The notes under the pieces are model-generated. The model saw only the letters and a program-made list of their open reading frames with translations, made no database searches and was not told where the DNA came from. A stretch of DNA of 64,000 nt from Aestuariivivens sediminis (GTDB taxonomy: Bacteria > Bacteroidota > Bacteroidia > Flavobacteriales > Flavobacteriaceae): positions 496,001 through 560,000 of the forward strand of contig NZ_JAKMCP010000001.1 in the NCBI RefSeq assembly GCF_022662105.1, read 5' to 3'. How positions within the stretch are numbered: position 1 is the first letter of the stretch; every line of letters starts with the position of its first letter. Below, in pieces: positions 12,753-20,419 of this stretch. Made by a program: the position numbers and the translations under genes.

Positions 12753-13304
12753 ATGATGATAACTACAGCGAATACTATCCACCATGACCAAAGGTCCTTT
12801 CCATCTCTAAGGAGAATGCTCATCCTTTCCGGGTTTTTAATGTGGGCGCTCCAATTGCATCCGCAAGACACGCTTTCAGGATTATTAAGCAGATATAATA
12901 CCAGGAGCATCCCTTATATTTCGGTACAAGAATTGGCCATGCCCAAAACAAAAGCAATGGTACTTGACGCCCGGGAAGAAAAAGAATTTAACGTTAGTCA
13001 TATAAAGCATGCCATCCATGTGGGCTATGAGTCGTTCAATCTCGATTCCGTTCAACGCCTATTGCCCGATAAAAATGCGGATATTGTGGTTTATTGCTCG
13101 ATTGGCATACGATCGGAAGCTATCGCGGAAGTCCTTAAAAAAGGCGGGTATACACATGTGAAAAACCTCTATGGTGGTATTTTTGAGTGGAAAAACCATA
13201 ATTTCCCGGTTTATAATCTTGAGCATAAAGAAACGGATAGCATCCATATTTATTCTAACGAATGGCGTTCATGGCTCAAAAAAGGTATAAAGGTATATGA
13301 CTAA
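12753..13304 (+). CDS. Rhodanese-like protein, exported
   Basis: This single rhodanese domain has 184 residues if it starts at 12753. The frame is open further upstream, but that part overlaps arsS and has no domain character. The start at 12753 gives a basic stretch, a hydrophobic segment (about residues 22-34) and a cleavage-like HPQ, so export is likely. A start at 12816 (163 residues), just after AAGGAG, is the alternative. The active-site loop is Cys115 in CSIGIR. Rhodaneses transfer sulfane sulfur or act as arsenate/phosphate-type domains. The gene overlaps the next one by 8 bases. Its exact job in arsenic metabolism is unknown. Confidence 0.85.
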   Translation: MMITTANTIHHDQRSFPSLRRMLILSGFLMWALQLHPQDTLSGLLSRYNTRSIPYISVQELAMPKTKAMVLDAREEKEFNVSHIKHAIHVGYESFNLDSVQRLLPDKNADIVVYCSIGIRSEAIAEVLKKGGYTHVKNLYGGIFEWKNHNFPVYNLEHKETDSIHIYSNEWRSWLKKGIKVYD

Positions 13305-13914
13305 GGATCTTCTTATTGTATTTGTTAAAAATATGGTCTACGGAAAGGTTAAAACCAGACTGGCCGATGCCATTGGCAACCGGGCTGCCTTTGAGGTGTA
13401 CCAGGCCCTGGTTGAACTTACCGAGAACGCCACCCGGACCCTCCATGCAGAGGTACATGTTTACTTTTCAGATGATGTGGTAGACGCTATATGGCCCAAT
13501 GCCCAAAAATTTGTCCAAAAAGGCAGAGATTTGGGAGAACGTATGAAACAGGCCTTTGACGAGGGCTTTGAACAGGGTTATGAAAAAATCGTTTTAATAG
13601 GCTCCGATCTCCCGGATATCAGTTCAGAACTCATAGCCTCGGGATTCAAAGCCTTAGACGAAACAACCGGTGTGTTCGGACCTGCGAAAGATGGTGGCTA
13701 TTACTTAATAGGCTTAAACCATAAGCAGGATTTTATTTTTGAAAACAAACCCTGGAGTCAACCCCATTTATGGGAAGAAACACAAGCGGCATTACACGCA
13801 AAGCATGTAAAATTTCAGACCCTGGATGTTCTGAATGATATCGATACCATTGAGGATTTACTCACGTCGAACTTCTATAAATCAAACTTAAAACTGCAAT
13901 CCGTAATACCTTGA
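13297..13914 (+). CDS. DUF2064 arsenosugar-type glycosyltransferase
   Basis: This 205-residue protein begins FVKNMVYGKVKTRLADAIG, the nucleotide-sugar-transferase-like N-terminus of DUF2064. It continues with LIGSDLPDIS (a DxD-like position) and FGPAKDGGYYLIGL. The family named TIGR04282, arsenosugar biosynthesis glycosyltransferase, has this form. It overlaps the rhodanese gene by 8 bases and runs into the phosphorylase gene, so all three are translated from one message. The likely role is to build the aglycone or transfer a group to arsenoribose. The substrate is inferred from context. Confidence 0.85.
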   Translation: MTKDLLIVFVKNMVYGKVKTRLADAIGNRAAFEVYQALVELTENATRTLHAEVHVYFSDDVVDAIWPNAQKFVQKGRDLGERMKQAFDEGFEQGYEKIVLIGSDLPDISSELIASGFKALDETTGVFGPAKDGGYYLIGLNHKQDFIFENKPWSQPHLWEETQAALHAKHVKFQTLDVLNDIDTIEDLLTSNFYKSNLKLQSVIP

Positions 13915-13919
13915 TCACC

Positions 13920-14732
13920 ATGATTAAATTAATTAATGAAACGGTAGATTATTTGAAGGCTAAAGGCTTTGAAGCCCCTGAAATTGGGATTATCCTGGGT
14001 ACCGGTCTTGGTCAGCTCATTCAGGACATACGCATTTTGAAAGAAGTGAGCTATAATCATATTCCAAACTTCCCAACGGCGACCGTTGAGTTTCACAAGG
14101 GTAAATTGGTTTATGGTGAATTGGAAGGCAAGAGGGTTGTTGTCATGGAAGGACGTTTTCATGTCTACGAAGGGTATACGTTGCAGGATGTTACCTTTCC
14201 GGTTCGTATTATGGAAAAACTGGGTATAAAAACCCTGTTGGTGTCCAATGCGGCAGGGGCTATAAATCTGGATTATAACAAAGGGGAACTGATGCTTATT
14301 GAAGATCACATCAACCTTCAAGGGAGCTCTCCCTTAGCCTTTACCGGAGTAGATCAGCTCGGTGAACGCTTTACCGACATGAGTGCCCCCTATGATCCTC
14401 AAATTAATGCCACGTTTAAAACTATTGCGCATCGTCATCATATGATCTTACACGTAGGGGTTTATGCCAGTGTCGTGGGGCCTCAATTGGAAACCCGAGC
14501 GGAATACAGAATGCTTAAAATTCTTGGAGCCGATGCCGTTGGCATGAGCACGGTTCCCGAAATCATTGTCGCCAATCATTTAAACTTAAAAGTGGCTGCC
14601 GTGTCTGTTTTAACGGATGAATGCGATCCGGATAACTTAGAACCCATAAGCATTCCTGACATTATTTCAGCGGCCACAAAAGCAGAGCCAAACATGATCA
14701 TTCTATTCAAAGAATTAATTAAAACCTTATAA
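13920..14732 (+). CDS. Purine nucleoside phosphorylase
   Basis: This 270-residue protein (ATG at 13920, 5 bases after the previous stop; a TTG three codons earlier also fits) is a trimeric-type purine nucleoside phosphorylase. It has GIILGTGLG at the phosphate site, MEGRFHVYEGY, SNAAGAIN and VGPQLETRAEYRML followed by GMSTVPE and the purine-contacting TDECDPD (Asn replaced in the usual T-N region). It splits nucleosides with phosphate. Inside this cluster it can remove adenine from the dimethylarsenic-deoxyadenosine made by ArsM and ArsS, leaving an arsenoribose 1-phosphate. A general purine-salvage role is also possible. Confidence 0.93.
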   Translation: MIKLINETVDYLKAKGFEAPEIGIILGTGLGQLIQDIRILKEVSYNHIPNFPTATVEFHKGKLVYGELEGKRVVVMEGRFHVYEGYTLQDVTFPVRIMEKLGIKTLLVSNAAGAINLDYNKGELMLIEDHINLQGSSPLAFTGVDQLGERFTDMSAPYDPQINATFKTIAHRHHMILHVGVYASVVGPQLETRAEYRMLKILGADAVGMSTVPEIIVANHLNLKVAAVSVLTDECDPDNLEPISIPDIISAATKAEPNMIILFKELIKTL

Positions 14733-14755
14733 AACCTGAGACTGAAAACAAAAAC

Positions 14756-15727
14756 ATGAGCAACTATCTGGACACCACACATGAACTATATAAAGAAGCT
14801 GCCTTATCCCCCAATGTAGGGTTATGCTGCACTACGAACCCTATTTGGGAATTGCCCGGTTTAAAAATTCCAAAAATAATGCAGGATATGAATTATGGCT
14901 GTGGTAGCACCGTGCATGCCCGCGATTTAACCCATCGGCCTAAAATCCTTTATGTTGGTGTTGGTGGCGGTATGGAACTGTTGCAGTTTGCTTATTTTTC
15001 AAGACAAAAGGATGGGGTTATTGGCGTGGATGTTGTCGATGAAATGCTGGAAGCCTGCAGATTGAATTTTATGGAGGCCGAAAGGCAAAACGACTGGTTT
15101 AAAAGGGAATTTGTGAATCTGCGTCAAGGCAATGCCCTTAATTTACCTGTTGAAAACAATAGCATTGATGTAGCGGCACAGAATTGCCTCTTCAATATTT
15201 TTAAGGAAGACGACCTCAAAAGGGCCATCGCTGAAATGTACCGTGTCTTAAAACCTCACGGTCGTTTGGTGATGAGCGACCCCATATGCGAGCAACCCAT
15301 GAATGCCACCTTGCGACAGGACGATCGCTTGCGCGCCCTGTGCCTTAGCGGTAGCCTCCCCCTAAAAGATTACATCAGCGCTTTGACGGATGCCGGTTTT
15401 GGAACCATTGAAATTAGAGCGCGAAAACCTTACCGCATTTTAGACCCGCAACATTATCCAACTTCGGAGCTGATCTATATAGAATCCATTGAAGTGGCCG
15501 CCATAAAGGATCCCATGCCAGTAGATGGTCCATGTGTGTTTACGGGTAAAGCTGCCATTTATTTCGGTAATAAAGCCTATTTCGACGATAAAAACGGCCA
15601 TGTCTTATTGAAGAATCAGCCATTGGCCATTTGTGATAAAACGGCCCATACCCTTACCCAATTGAACAGGGATGATATTTTTATCAGTGCATCCACATAC
15701 CATTATGATGGCGGGGGTTGTTGCTAA
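14756..15727 (+). CDS. arsM: Arsenosugar biosynthesis arsenite methyltransferase ArsM
   Basis: This 323-residue SAM-dependent methyltransferase has motif I VGVGGGMELLQFA followed by GVDVVDEML. Cys24-Cys25 (GLCCTTNP), Cys49 and the cysteine in AAQNCLF are candidate As(III) ligands, and the protein ends with GGGCC. ArsM adds methyl groups to arsenite. In arsenosugar operons it supplies dimethylarsenite to ArsS. It follows the phosphorylase gene after 23 bases. No ArsR-type repressor or arsenite efflux gene is nearby, so the cluster is built for synthesis and not for simple resistance. Confidence 0.93.
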   Translation: MSNYLDTTHELYKEAALSPNVGLCCTTNPIWELPGLKIPKIMQDMNYGCGSTVHARDLTHRPKILYVGVGGGMELLQFAYFSRQKDGVIGVDVVDEMLEACRLNFMEAERQNDWFKREFVNLRQGNALNLPVENNSIDVAAQNCLFNIFKEDDLKRAIAEMYRVLKPHGRLVMSDPICEQPMNATLRQDDRLRALCLSGSLPLKDYISALTDAGFGTIEIRARKPYRILDPQHYPTSELIYIESIEVAAIKDPMPVDGPCVFTGKAAIYFGNKAYFDDKNGHVLLKNQPLAICDKTAHTLTQLNRDDIFISASTYHYDGGGCC

Positions 15728-15825
15728 AAATTGGGTCTAAGGCCCTGCGTTATGGGTCATGGAAAAACAAGCGTTCATTAATGATTCGCTGATAAGGAAA
15801 TTTTGATATAAAGGAAAGTAATCAC

Positions 15826-16701
15826 ATGTTCTGTGTAATACGGATTTTACATATTATCTTACTCACCGGCTGCTGGAATGGGCCGGGCCATTGGGAACTC
15901 AGGTCAATAGATCCTCCAACGCCCCTAACCCTGCATGACCCCATTCTAAAAATAAATGAGGGTTACTTTATTCAGGAATCAAATAACGCTGCGAAGCCAA
16001 TGCCAATAGGGGTTAAAACTATAGGACCTGGAACGGATCAAAACCCACAGAAGCCCGTTGTAATGAGTCATAAATCCTGGGATACCCTTTTAAAGAAACA
16101 TGTATCCGAAGATGGTGCTGTGGACTACGAAGGTTTTAAAACCGATTGGAAAGCGCTTTCAGATTACCTTGAATATTTGGGTCAAAACGTTCCTCAAGAC
16201 TCCTGGTCAAAGGAGGAACAGCTGTCCTTTTGGATCAATGCCTATAACGCCATGACCGTTGATTTAATTCTTCGCCATTACCCGGTAAAAAGCATTAAGG
16301 ACATTAAGCAGCCGTGGAAGCAACGGTTATGGAAAGTGGGAACCCAATGGTATCATCTGAATGCGATTGAACATGAGGTGTTACGTAACATGAATGAACC
16401 CCGCATTCATTTTGCCTTGGTCTGTGCTTCACGATCCTGTCCCAGATTACGCAATGCCGCTTATACCGCTTCAACATTAGAGGATCAATTACAGAACGTA
16501 ACCCGGGAGTTTTTAACAGACCCCGAAAAAAACACCATATCTCAAAACCGTTTGGAACTTTCAAAACTATTTCAATGGTACACCAAAGATTTTAAAAAAC
16601 ATGGCGGTTTAATTGATTTTTTAAATCAATATGTAGATATTCCCATTTCAGACAAAGCAACGCTCACTTACAAAGACTACGACTGGGGTTTAAATAAATA
16701 A
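15826..16701 (+). CDS. DUF547 lipoprotein of arsenosugar cluster
   Basis: This 291-residue protein has a short hydrophobic N-terminus ending in LLTGC, which looks like a lipoprotein signal. The body is DUF547: FWINAYNAMTVDLIL, LNAIEHEVLR and HFALVCASRSCPRL, with the conserved Asn, His and Cys expected of a papain-like fold. The function of DUF547 is not established, but these proteins recur with ArsM/ArsS. It lies 98 bases after arsM and 34 bases before a GT2 gene. A start further downstream, near MSHKSWDTLL, would remove the signal, so the N-terminus is less certain than the domain. Confidence 0.85.
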   Translation: MFCVIRILHIILLTGCWNGPGHWELRSIDPPTPLTLHDPILKINEGYFIQESNNAAKPMPIGVKTIGPGTDQNPQKPVVMSHKSWDTLLKKHVSEDGAVDYEGFKTDWKALSDYLEYLGQNVPQDSWSKEEQLSFWINAYNAMTVDLILRHYPVKSIKDIKQPWKQRLWKVGTQWYHLNAIEHEVLRNMNEPRIHFALVCASRSCPRLRNAAYTASTLEDQLQNVTREFLTDPEKNTISQNRLELSKLFQWYTKDFKKHGGLIDFLNQYVDIPISDKATLTYKDYDWGLNK

Positions 16702-16735
16702 GTTACCGCGGTAGTCTGTTATCTTAAGAACACCA

Positions 16736-17440
16736 ATGATAAGTATTATTATACCTGTTTTAAATGAAGAAGACATTATCTGTCGGTTACTAAACTACAT
16801 CACCCGAAATTTTTCGTCCAAACATATTTTGGAGATTGTGGTCGTAGATGGTGGCAGTACGGATCATACAAGGGCCCTGGTTGAAAAATTCATAAGTACA
16901 GGCCATCGCAAGATCAAACTGCTGAAAACGGAAAAAGGTCGCGCCAGGCAAATGAATTTTGGGGCCAAAACCGCCTCGGGTTCCGTACTCTATTTTTTAC
17001 ATGCCGATTCTTTCCCCCCTCATGATTTTGATTCCTTAATTATGAATGAAATCGATCAGGGCAACGAAGCCGGATGTTTTAGGATGCAGTTTGACAGTTC
17101 CCATTGGTGGCTCAAACTGGCGGGTTGGTTTACCCAGTTTAACTGGAGGGCCTGTAGAGGTGGAGACCAAAGTTTGTTTATCACCCGGACTCTTTTTAAC
17201 CGTATTGGCGGTTATCAGGAGCATTATACGATTTATGAGGATCAGGTTTTAATCAAGGCGCTGTATTCCAGAAATCAATTTGTGGTGATTAACAAAAAAC
17301 TTAGAACCTCTGCCAGAATGTACAGAAAACATGGGATTTGGAAACTGCAATTGTTGTACTGGAGCATCTATGTGAAACGTTGGTTTGGAGCCGATGCCGG
17401 TGCCTTGTACAACTTTTACAGAAAACGGATTATCCAGTAG
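16736..17440 (+). CDS. Arsenosugar-type family 2 glycosyltransferase
   Basis: This 234-residue GT-A enzyme has the N-terminal ISIIIPVLNEEDII strand, VVDGGSTDHT and the metal-binding HADSFPP (DxD position). It closes with RGGDQSLFITR and YEDQVLIKAL. It is shorter than most GT2 enzymes and matches the form of TIGR04283, which is tied to arsenosugar operons. It would transfer a sugar or similar unit to, or from, the arsenoribose. It is the last gene of the rightward cluster and converges with the phosphatase gene, leaving 4 bases between stops. Confidence 0.88.
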   Translation: MISIIIPVLNEEDIICRLLNYITRNFSSKHILEIVVVDGGSTDHTRALVEKFISTGHRKIKLLKTEKGRARQMNFGAKTASGSVLYFLHADSFPPHDFDSLIMNEIDQGNEAGCFRMQFDSSHWWLKLAGWFTQFNWRACRGGDQSLFITRTLFNRIGGYQEHYTIYEDQVLIKALYSRNQFVVINKKLRTSARMYRKHGIWKLQLLYWSIYVKRWFGADAGALYNFYRKRIIQ

Positions 17441-17444
17441 ACCA

Positions 17445-18176
17445 TCAATCTCTGTTTCGCCCTTTTTCGTTGGGGTATAAATCCGGTAAAGGACTACTCT
17501 GAACTATGGCTTTGGTATCAATATCCATGGCCGAAAGTTTACCGGTAAAAGCAGCTCCGGTGTCGATATTCCACACGTTAACGGCATGCATAGGGACCGT
17601 TACCCCATAATTTAGGGTTGGGGTGTGACCAATATATATTTCATGATAATGCTTTAACCGGTTCGGGTATAATTTGGAGTCCTTTTCAATACCCTCATCC
17701 ATGGTCAGTGCCATTTCCCAAAGGGTTCTGTCGAAATACAAAACCGATTGAAACACTTCCTTTTCAACACCATGCATGGAGGTAAATCCCGCATGTAAAA
17801 ATAACCGGTTGGCCTCATCGATATGATATGGCTTCAAGTTTTCGAAAAAGGTTAAATGCTGTTGTTTCTGATCTTCAGTAAACAGGGCATAACTCTCCAT
17901 CGTTTCCTTACCACCATGCATATACCAAACGGGGCTAACTTCACCATCCCGCAACCACGCTTCACACCAAACATCATGATTTCCTTTGATAAAAATACAG
18001 TTCATCTTTTGAGACCGTTCCATTAAAAACTGAATCACTTGAGCCGATTCACTCCACCCATCCACATAATCCCCCACAAAAATGAGGGTATCCCCATGTT
18101 TTAATTCCAGGGCATTCAACACCTGAACCAGCGCCTTTAATCCCCCATGAATATCACCGACTACAAACGTTCGCAT
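17445..18176 (-). CDS. PPP-family serine/threonine-type metallophosphatase
   Basis: This 243-residue protein has the phosphoprotein phosphatase signature at its start: VGDIHGG, FVGDYVDGW and IKGNHDVW, all bimetal-site motifs, then FLHAGF and YIGHTP. Members hydrolyse phosphoproteins or diadenosine tetraphosphate (ApaH/PrpA group). It converges on the arsenosugar glycosyltransferase gene and is 25 bases downstream of a lipoprotein gene on the same strand. A role in arsenosugar metabolism, for example dephosphorylating an intermediate, is possible but only inferred from position. Confidence 0.88.
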   Translation of the reverse strand: MRTFVVGDIHGGLKALVQVLNALELKHGDTLIFVGDYVDGWSESAQVIQFLMERSQKMNCIFIKGNHDVWCEAWLRDGEVSPVWYMHGGKETMESYALFTEDQKQQHLTFFENLKPYHIDEANRLFLHAGFTSMHGVEKEVFQSVLYFDRTLWEMALTMDEGIEKDSKLYPNRLKHYHEIYIGHTPTLNYGVTVPMHAVNVWNIDTGAAFTGKLSAMDIDTKAIVQSSPLPDLYPNEKGRNRD

Positions 18177-18201
18177 AACTTAATTCTGTTTCATCCTATT
18201 T

Positions 18202-19203
18202 TTAATCATATTGTGTCTTCATTAAGGCCTCTACCGGTTTATTTTGCGGGGTAAACCTATTGTTATTCGAGCCTCCGCTCGCGTCATGGTTTACAAACCA
18301 TTTCCAGATAAAGCCCCCTGCAAACCAATACTCATCCCAAAAGGTGTTGTAAAGTGCCTGTGTTGTGTTGTGTTGTGCTTCCAGATTGACGGGCGCGAAC
18401 ACCTCATCACTCTTCCAGGGTTCCCTACCCGAATAGTCCATACTTCGGTACCCATACTCCGTGAATAAAATGGGTTTTCCCGTGGTGACAAAAACGGATT
18501 CAATAGCCGCCTTATGTGTTTCCCAACCTTCCATGCACTCCTGTACGGATGGGGTTTTGCTGGCACTTATGGGGAAATAGGCGTCAATTCCTATATAATC
18601 CAACACGCTCCAAAAGGGAGTTTGTCCAAACTCATTCCAATTGGCCGCATAGGTCAACTTACCGGTGTAGGCCTTTTTAATTTCCTGAATGAGTAAAAAC
18701 CAATAGGACGGCCGCATCTTGATGAAGTTTTCCAACTCGGTACCAATACAAAACAATTCGACCTTTAAGTGTTGGGCCAATTGGGCATAATCCAATATAA
18801 ATTTGGAATATGAGGCTTCCAATAATTGCCAATCCGATTCACTTTGCATATGGATATCTCCTGTAAATTTACCATGCCAAACCCAGATCTGCGGTTTAAG
18901 CATAATCTTTATCCGATTGGTTTTAAGCGTGTTAATATATTGAGTGACTCCTGTTTTAGTTTCACCATACCATTGGCGTTCTGTATTGTATACAATTTCG
19001 GGATGGTCTAGATCCCTTATAAATCCAAAAGGCATGACAGCTGCAAAATTGGCATTGACTTGCAGTACCGGTTCAATATGGTTGTTATGAAGCGCCATAT
19101 CAGCAGATACCAAACTTATGCCATTGATTTTATCCGCTGGGTTAGTGCAGTGTTGCAGCACCAAAAGACCGATGAGAAAAACGATATTAGCTTGAGGCAT
19201 CAT
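18202..19203 (-). CDS. GH113-like glycoside hydrolase lipoprotein
   Basis: This 333-residue protein has a lipoprotein signal with Cys19 (VLQHC). The TIM barrel shows IKIMLKPQIWVWHG, FCIGTELENF with candidate acid/base Glu156, and ILFTEYGYRS with candidate nucleophile Glu249, then GGFIWKWF. The positions match family GH113, known for beta-mannanases, and related TIM-barrel lipoproteins. Start ATG codons at 19203 and 19200 are adjacent, and either fits. It probably acts on a mannose-containing glycan at the cell envelope. The substrate is inferred. Confidence 0.8.
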   Translation of the reverse strand: MMPQANIVFLIGLLVLQHCTNPADKINGISLVSADMALHNNHIEPVLQVNANFAAVMPFGFIRDLDHPEIVYNTERQWYGETKTGVTQYINTLKTNRIKIMLKPQIWVWHGKFTGDIHMQSESDWQLLEASYSKFILDYAQLAQHLKVELFCIGTELENFIKMRPSYWFLLIQEIKKAYTGKLTYAANWNEFGQTPFWSVLDYIGIDAYFPISASKTPSVQECMEGWETHKAAIESVFVTTGKPILFTEYGYRSMDYSGREPWKSDEVFAPVNLEAQHNTTQALYNTFWDEYWFAGGFIWKWFVNHDASGGSNNNRFTPQNKPVEALMKTQYD

Positions 19204-19474
19204 TACAATTGGGGTTACGTTTTTATGGGAATGCTAGTGCCCTTAGGAGTAAATATAGATTAAATTAGGGAAATCCGCACCATACCCTTTCTGATGTTCC
19301 AATGCCTGCGGGATTATTAGACGCTAGGATTTAGAAAAATTTATCATTTTATGGCATACAGGTATTGCGGATAAAAACACGGATTATTGTTATTTATGGG
19401 TTAAAGTGTTGGGATAAAACCATATATTGTTTGCATATAACAAGTTGTGCTTCATTATCGCAAACAACTAACCA
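19204..19474. other. Left edge of the cassette array
   Basis: This gene-free stretch separates ordinary chromosome from the cassette block. No full palindrome is present. The first cassette boundary is GTTGTGC at 19444-19450, preceded by CATATAACAA, which resembles the right arm ATACACAAACAA of the site at 29938. It could be the remnant of an attC or the primary attI-like site. No integrase gene or promoter reading into the array is recognised here. Confidence 0.45.
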
Positions 19475-20263
19475 ATGATAAAATTCTTTAGAAAAATTCG
19501 CCAGCAATTACTCGCCGAAAATAAATTCAGTAAATATCTAATTTATGCTATTGGTGAGATTGTTCTTGTAGTTATAGGAATATTGATTGCATTATGGATT
19601 AATAACCTTAACCAACAAAGAAAAATAAAAACAGAGGAGCAAGTTGTTTTAAAGCAACTTAAAAATGAATTTACCATTAATCTAAAACAGTTAAACTCCA
19701 AGATAGATATACGAAATGATATGCTGAAAGACTTTGAAGATTGCTTAAACTATTTCGCAAATCAAAAAATAGAAAGCGATTCTTTATTCACAGCTAAATT
19801 AGGCTCACTACATCTACCACTAACCTTTGACCCCATCCAAAAAGATTTAGTTGGTTCGGGTAGCATTCAAATAATCTCAAATAAAGAGTTGAAAAGTCTT
19901 CTCACTAATTGGACATCTGATGTTCATCAATTGCGAGAAATGGAGCTGTTATATGTGAACTATTATACGGGTTCTATTATGCCCTTCATTGACAAAACCG
20001 GAATAGGAAGAGATATCCTTAAAAGATTTTGGGAAGATAGCAATAGAACAGTCTTTTTATTGGCAAATGAAAACGTTAATTACAGAAAAATAGAACAGTC
20101 TAATTTATCAATCAACTATAGAGAACTGCTGAAAAACTATGAACTAGAGAGTATTATTTCTCATGCCTACGGATTAAGCCTCACGAATAATTATGAATCA
20201 CAAGCTTTGAAAAAGCATATTAATAAAATATTAGAAATATTGGATTTGGAAATAAAAAAATAA
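19475..20263 (+). CDS. Cassette 1: DUF6090 membrane protein
   Basis: This 262-residue protein has an N-terminus typical of DUF6090: a basic amphipathic start (FFRKIRQQLLAENKFSKYL), then one membrane helix (about residues 27-43, IGEIVLVVIGILIALWI) and a helical domain rich in Lys, Asn and Leu. The function is not known. The family is common in Flavobacteriaceae as scattered single genes. The gene starts 24 bases after the boundary GTTGTGC, whose first nine bases are repeated in reverse complement just after its stop codon. Confidence 0.85.
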   Translation: MIKFFRKIRQQLLAENKFSKYLIYAIGEIVLVVIGILIALWINNLNQQRKIKTEEQVVLKQLKNEFTINLKQLNSKIDIRNDMLKDFEDCLNYFANQKIESDSLFTAKLGSLHLPLTFDPIQKDLVGSGSIQIISNKELKSLLTNWTSDVHQLREMELLYVNYYTGSIMPFIDKTGIGRDILKRFWEDSNRTVFLLANENVNYRKIEQSNLSINYRELLKNYELESIISHAYGLSLTNNYESQALKKHINKILEILDLEIKK

Positions 20264-20268
20264 CGAAA

Positions 20269-20401
20269 GCACAACACCATGTATAATTAATTGCTTGGTC
20301 ACTGTCGACTTACGAACATTCCTTCGGAATATTCTATCTGTGATTTATTTGCTAAATTACATGCTTAACCACGCAACTAACCATACACCGAACCGTTGTA
20401 G
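20269..20401 (+). repeat. attC-like site 1
   Basis: The left box is GCACAAC (20269-20275) and the right box GTTGTAG (20395-20401). The inner arms are ATGTATAATT and CATACAC. The centre holds a hairpin GAACATTCC/GGAATATTC around TTC. The left box matches the 5' edge of its own cassette (GTTGTGC at 19444) better than the right box, so the right box belongs to the next cassette. Confidence 0.75.
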
Positions 20402-20419
20402 GTAATTAAAAATGCAATC

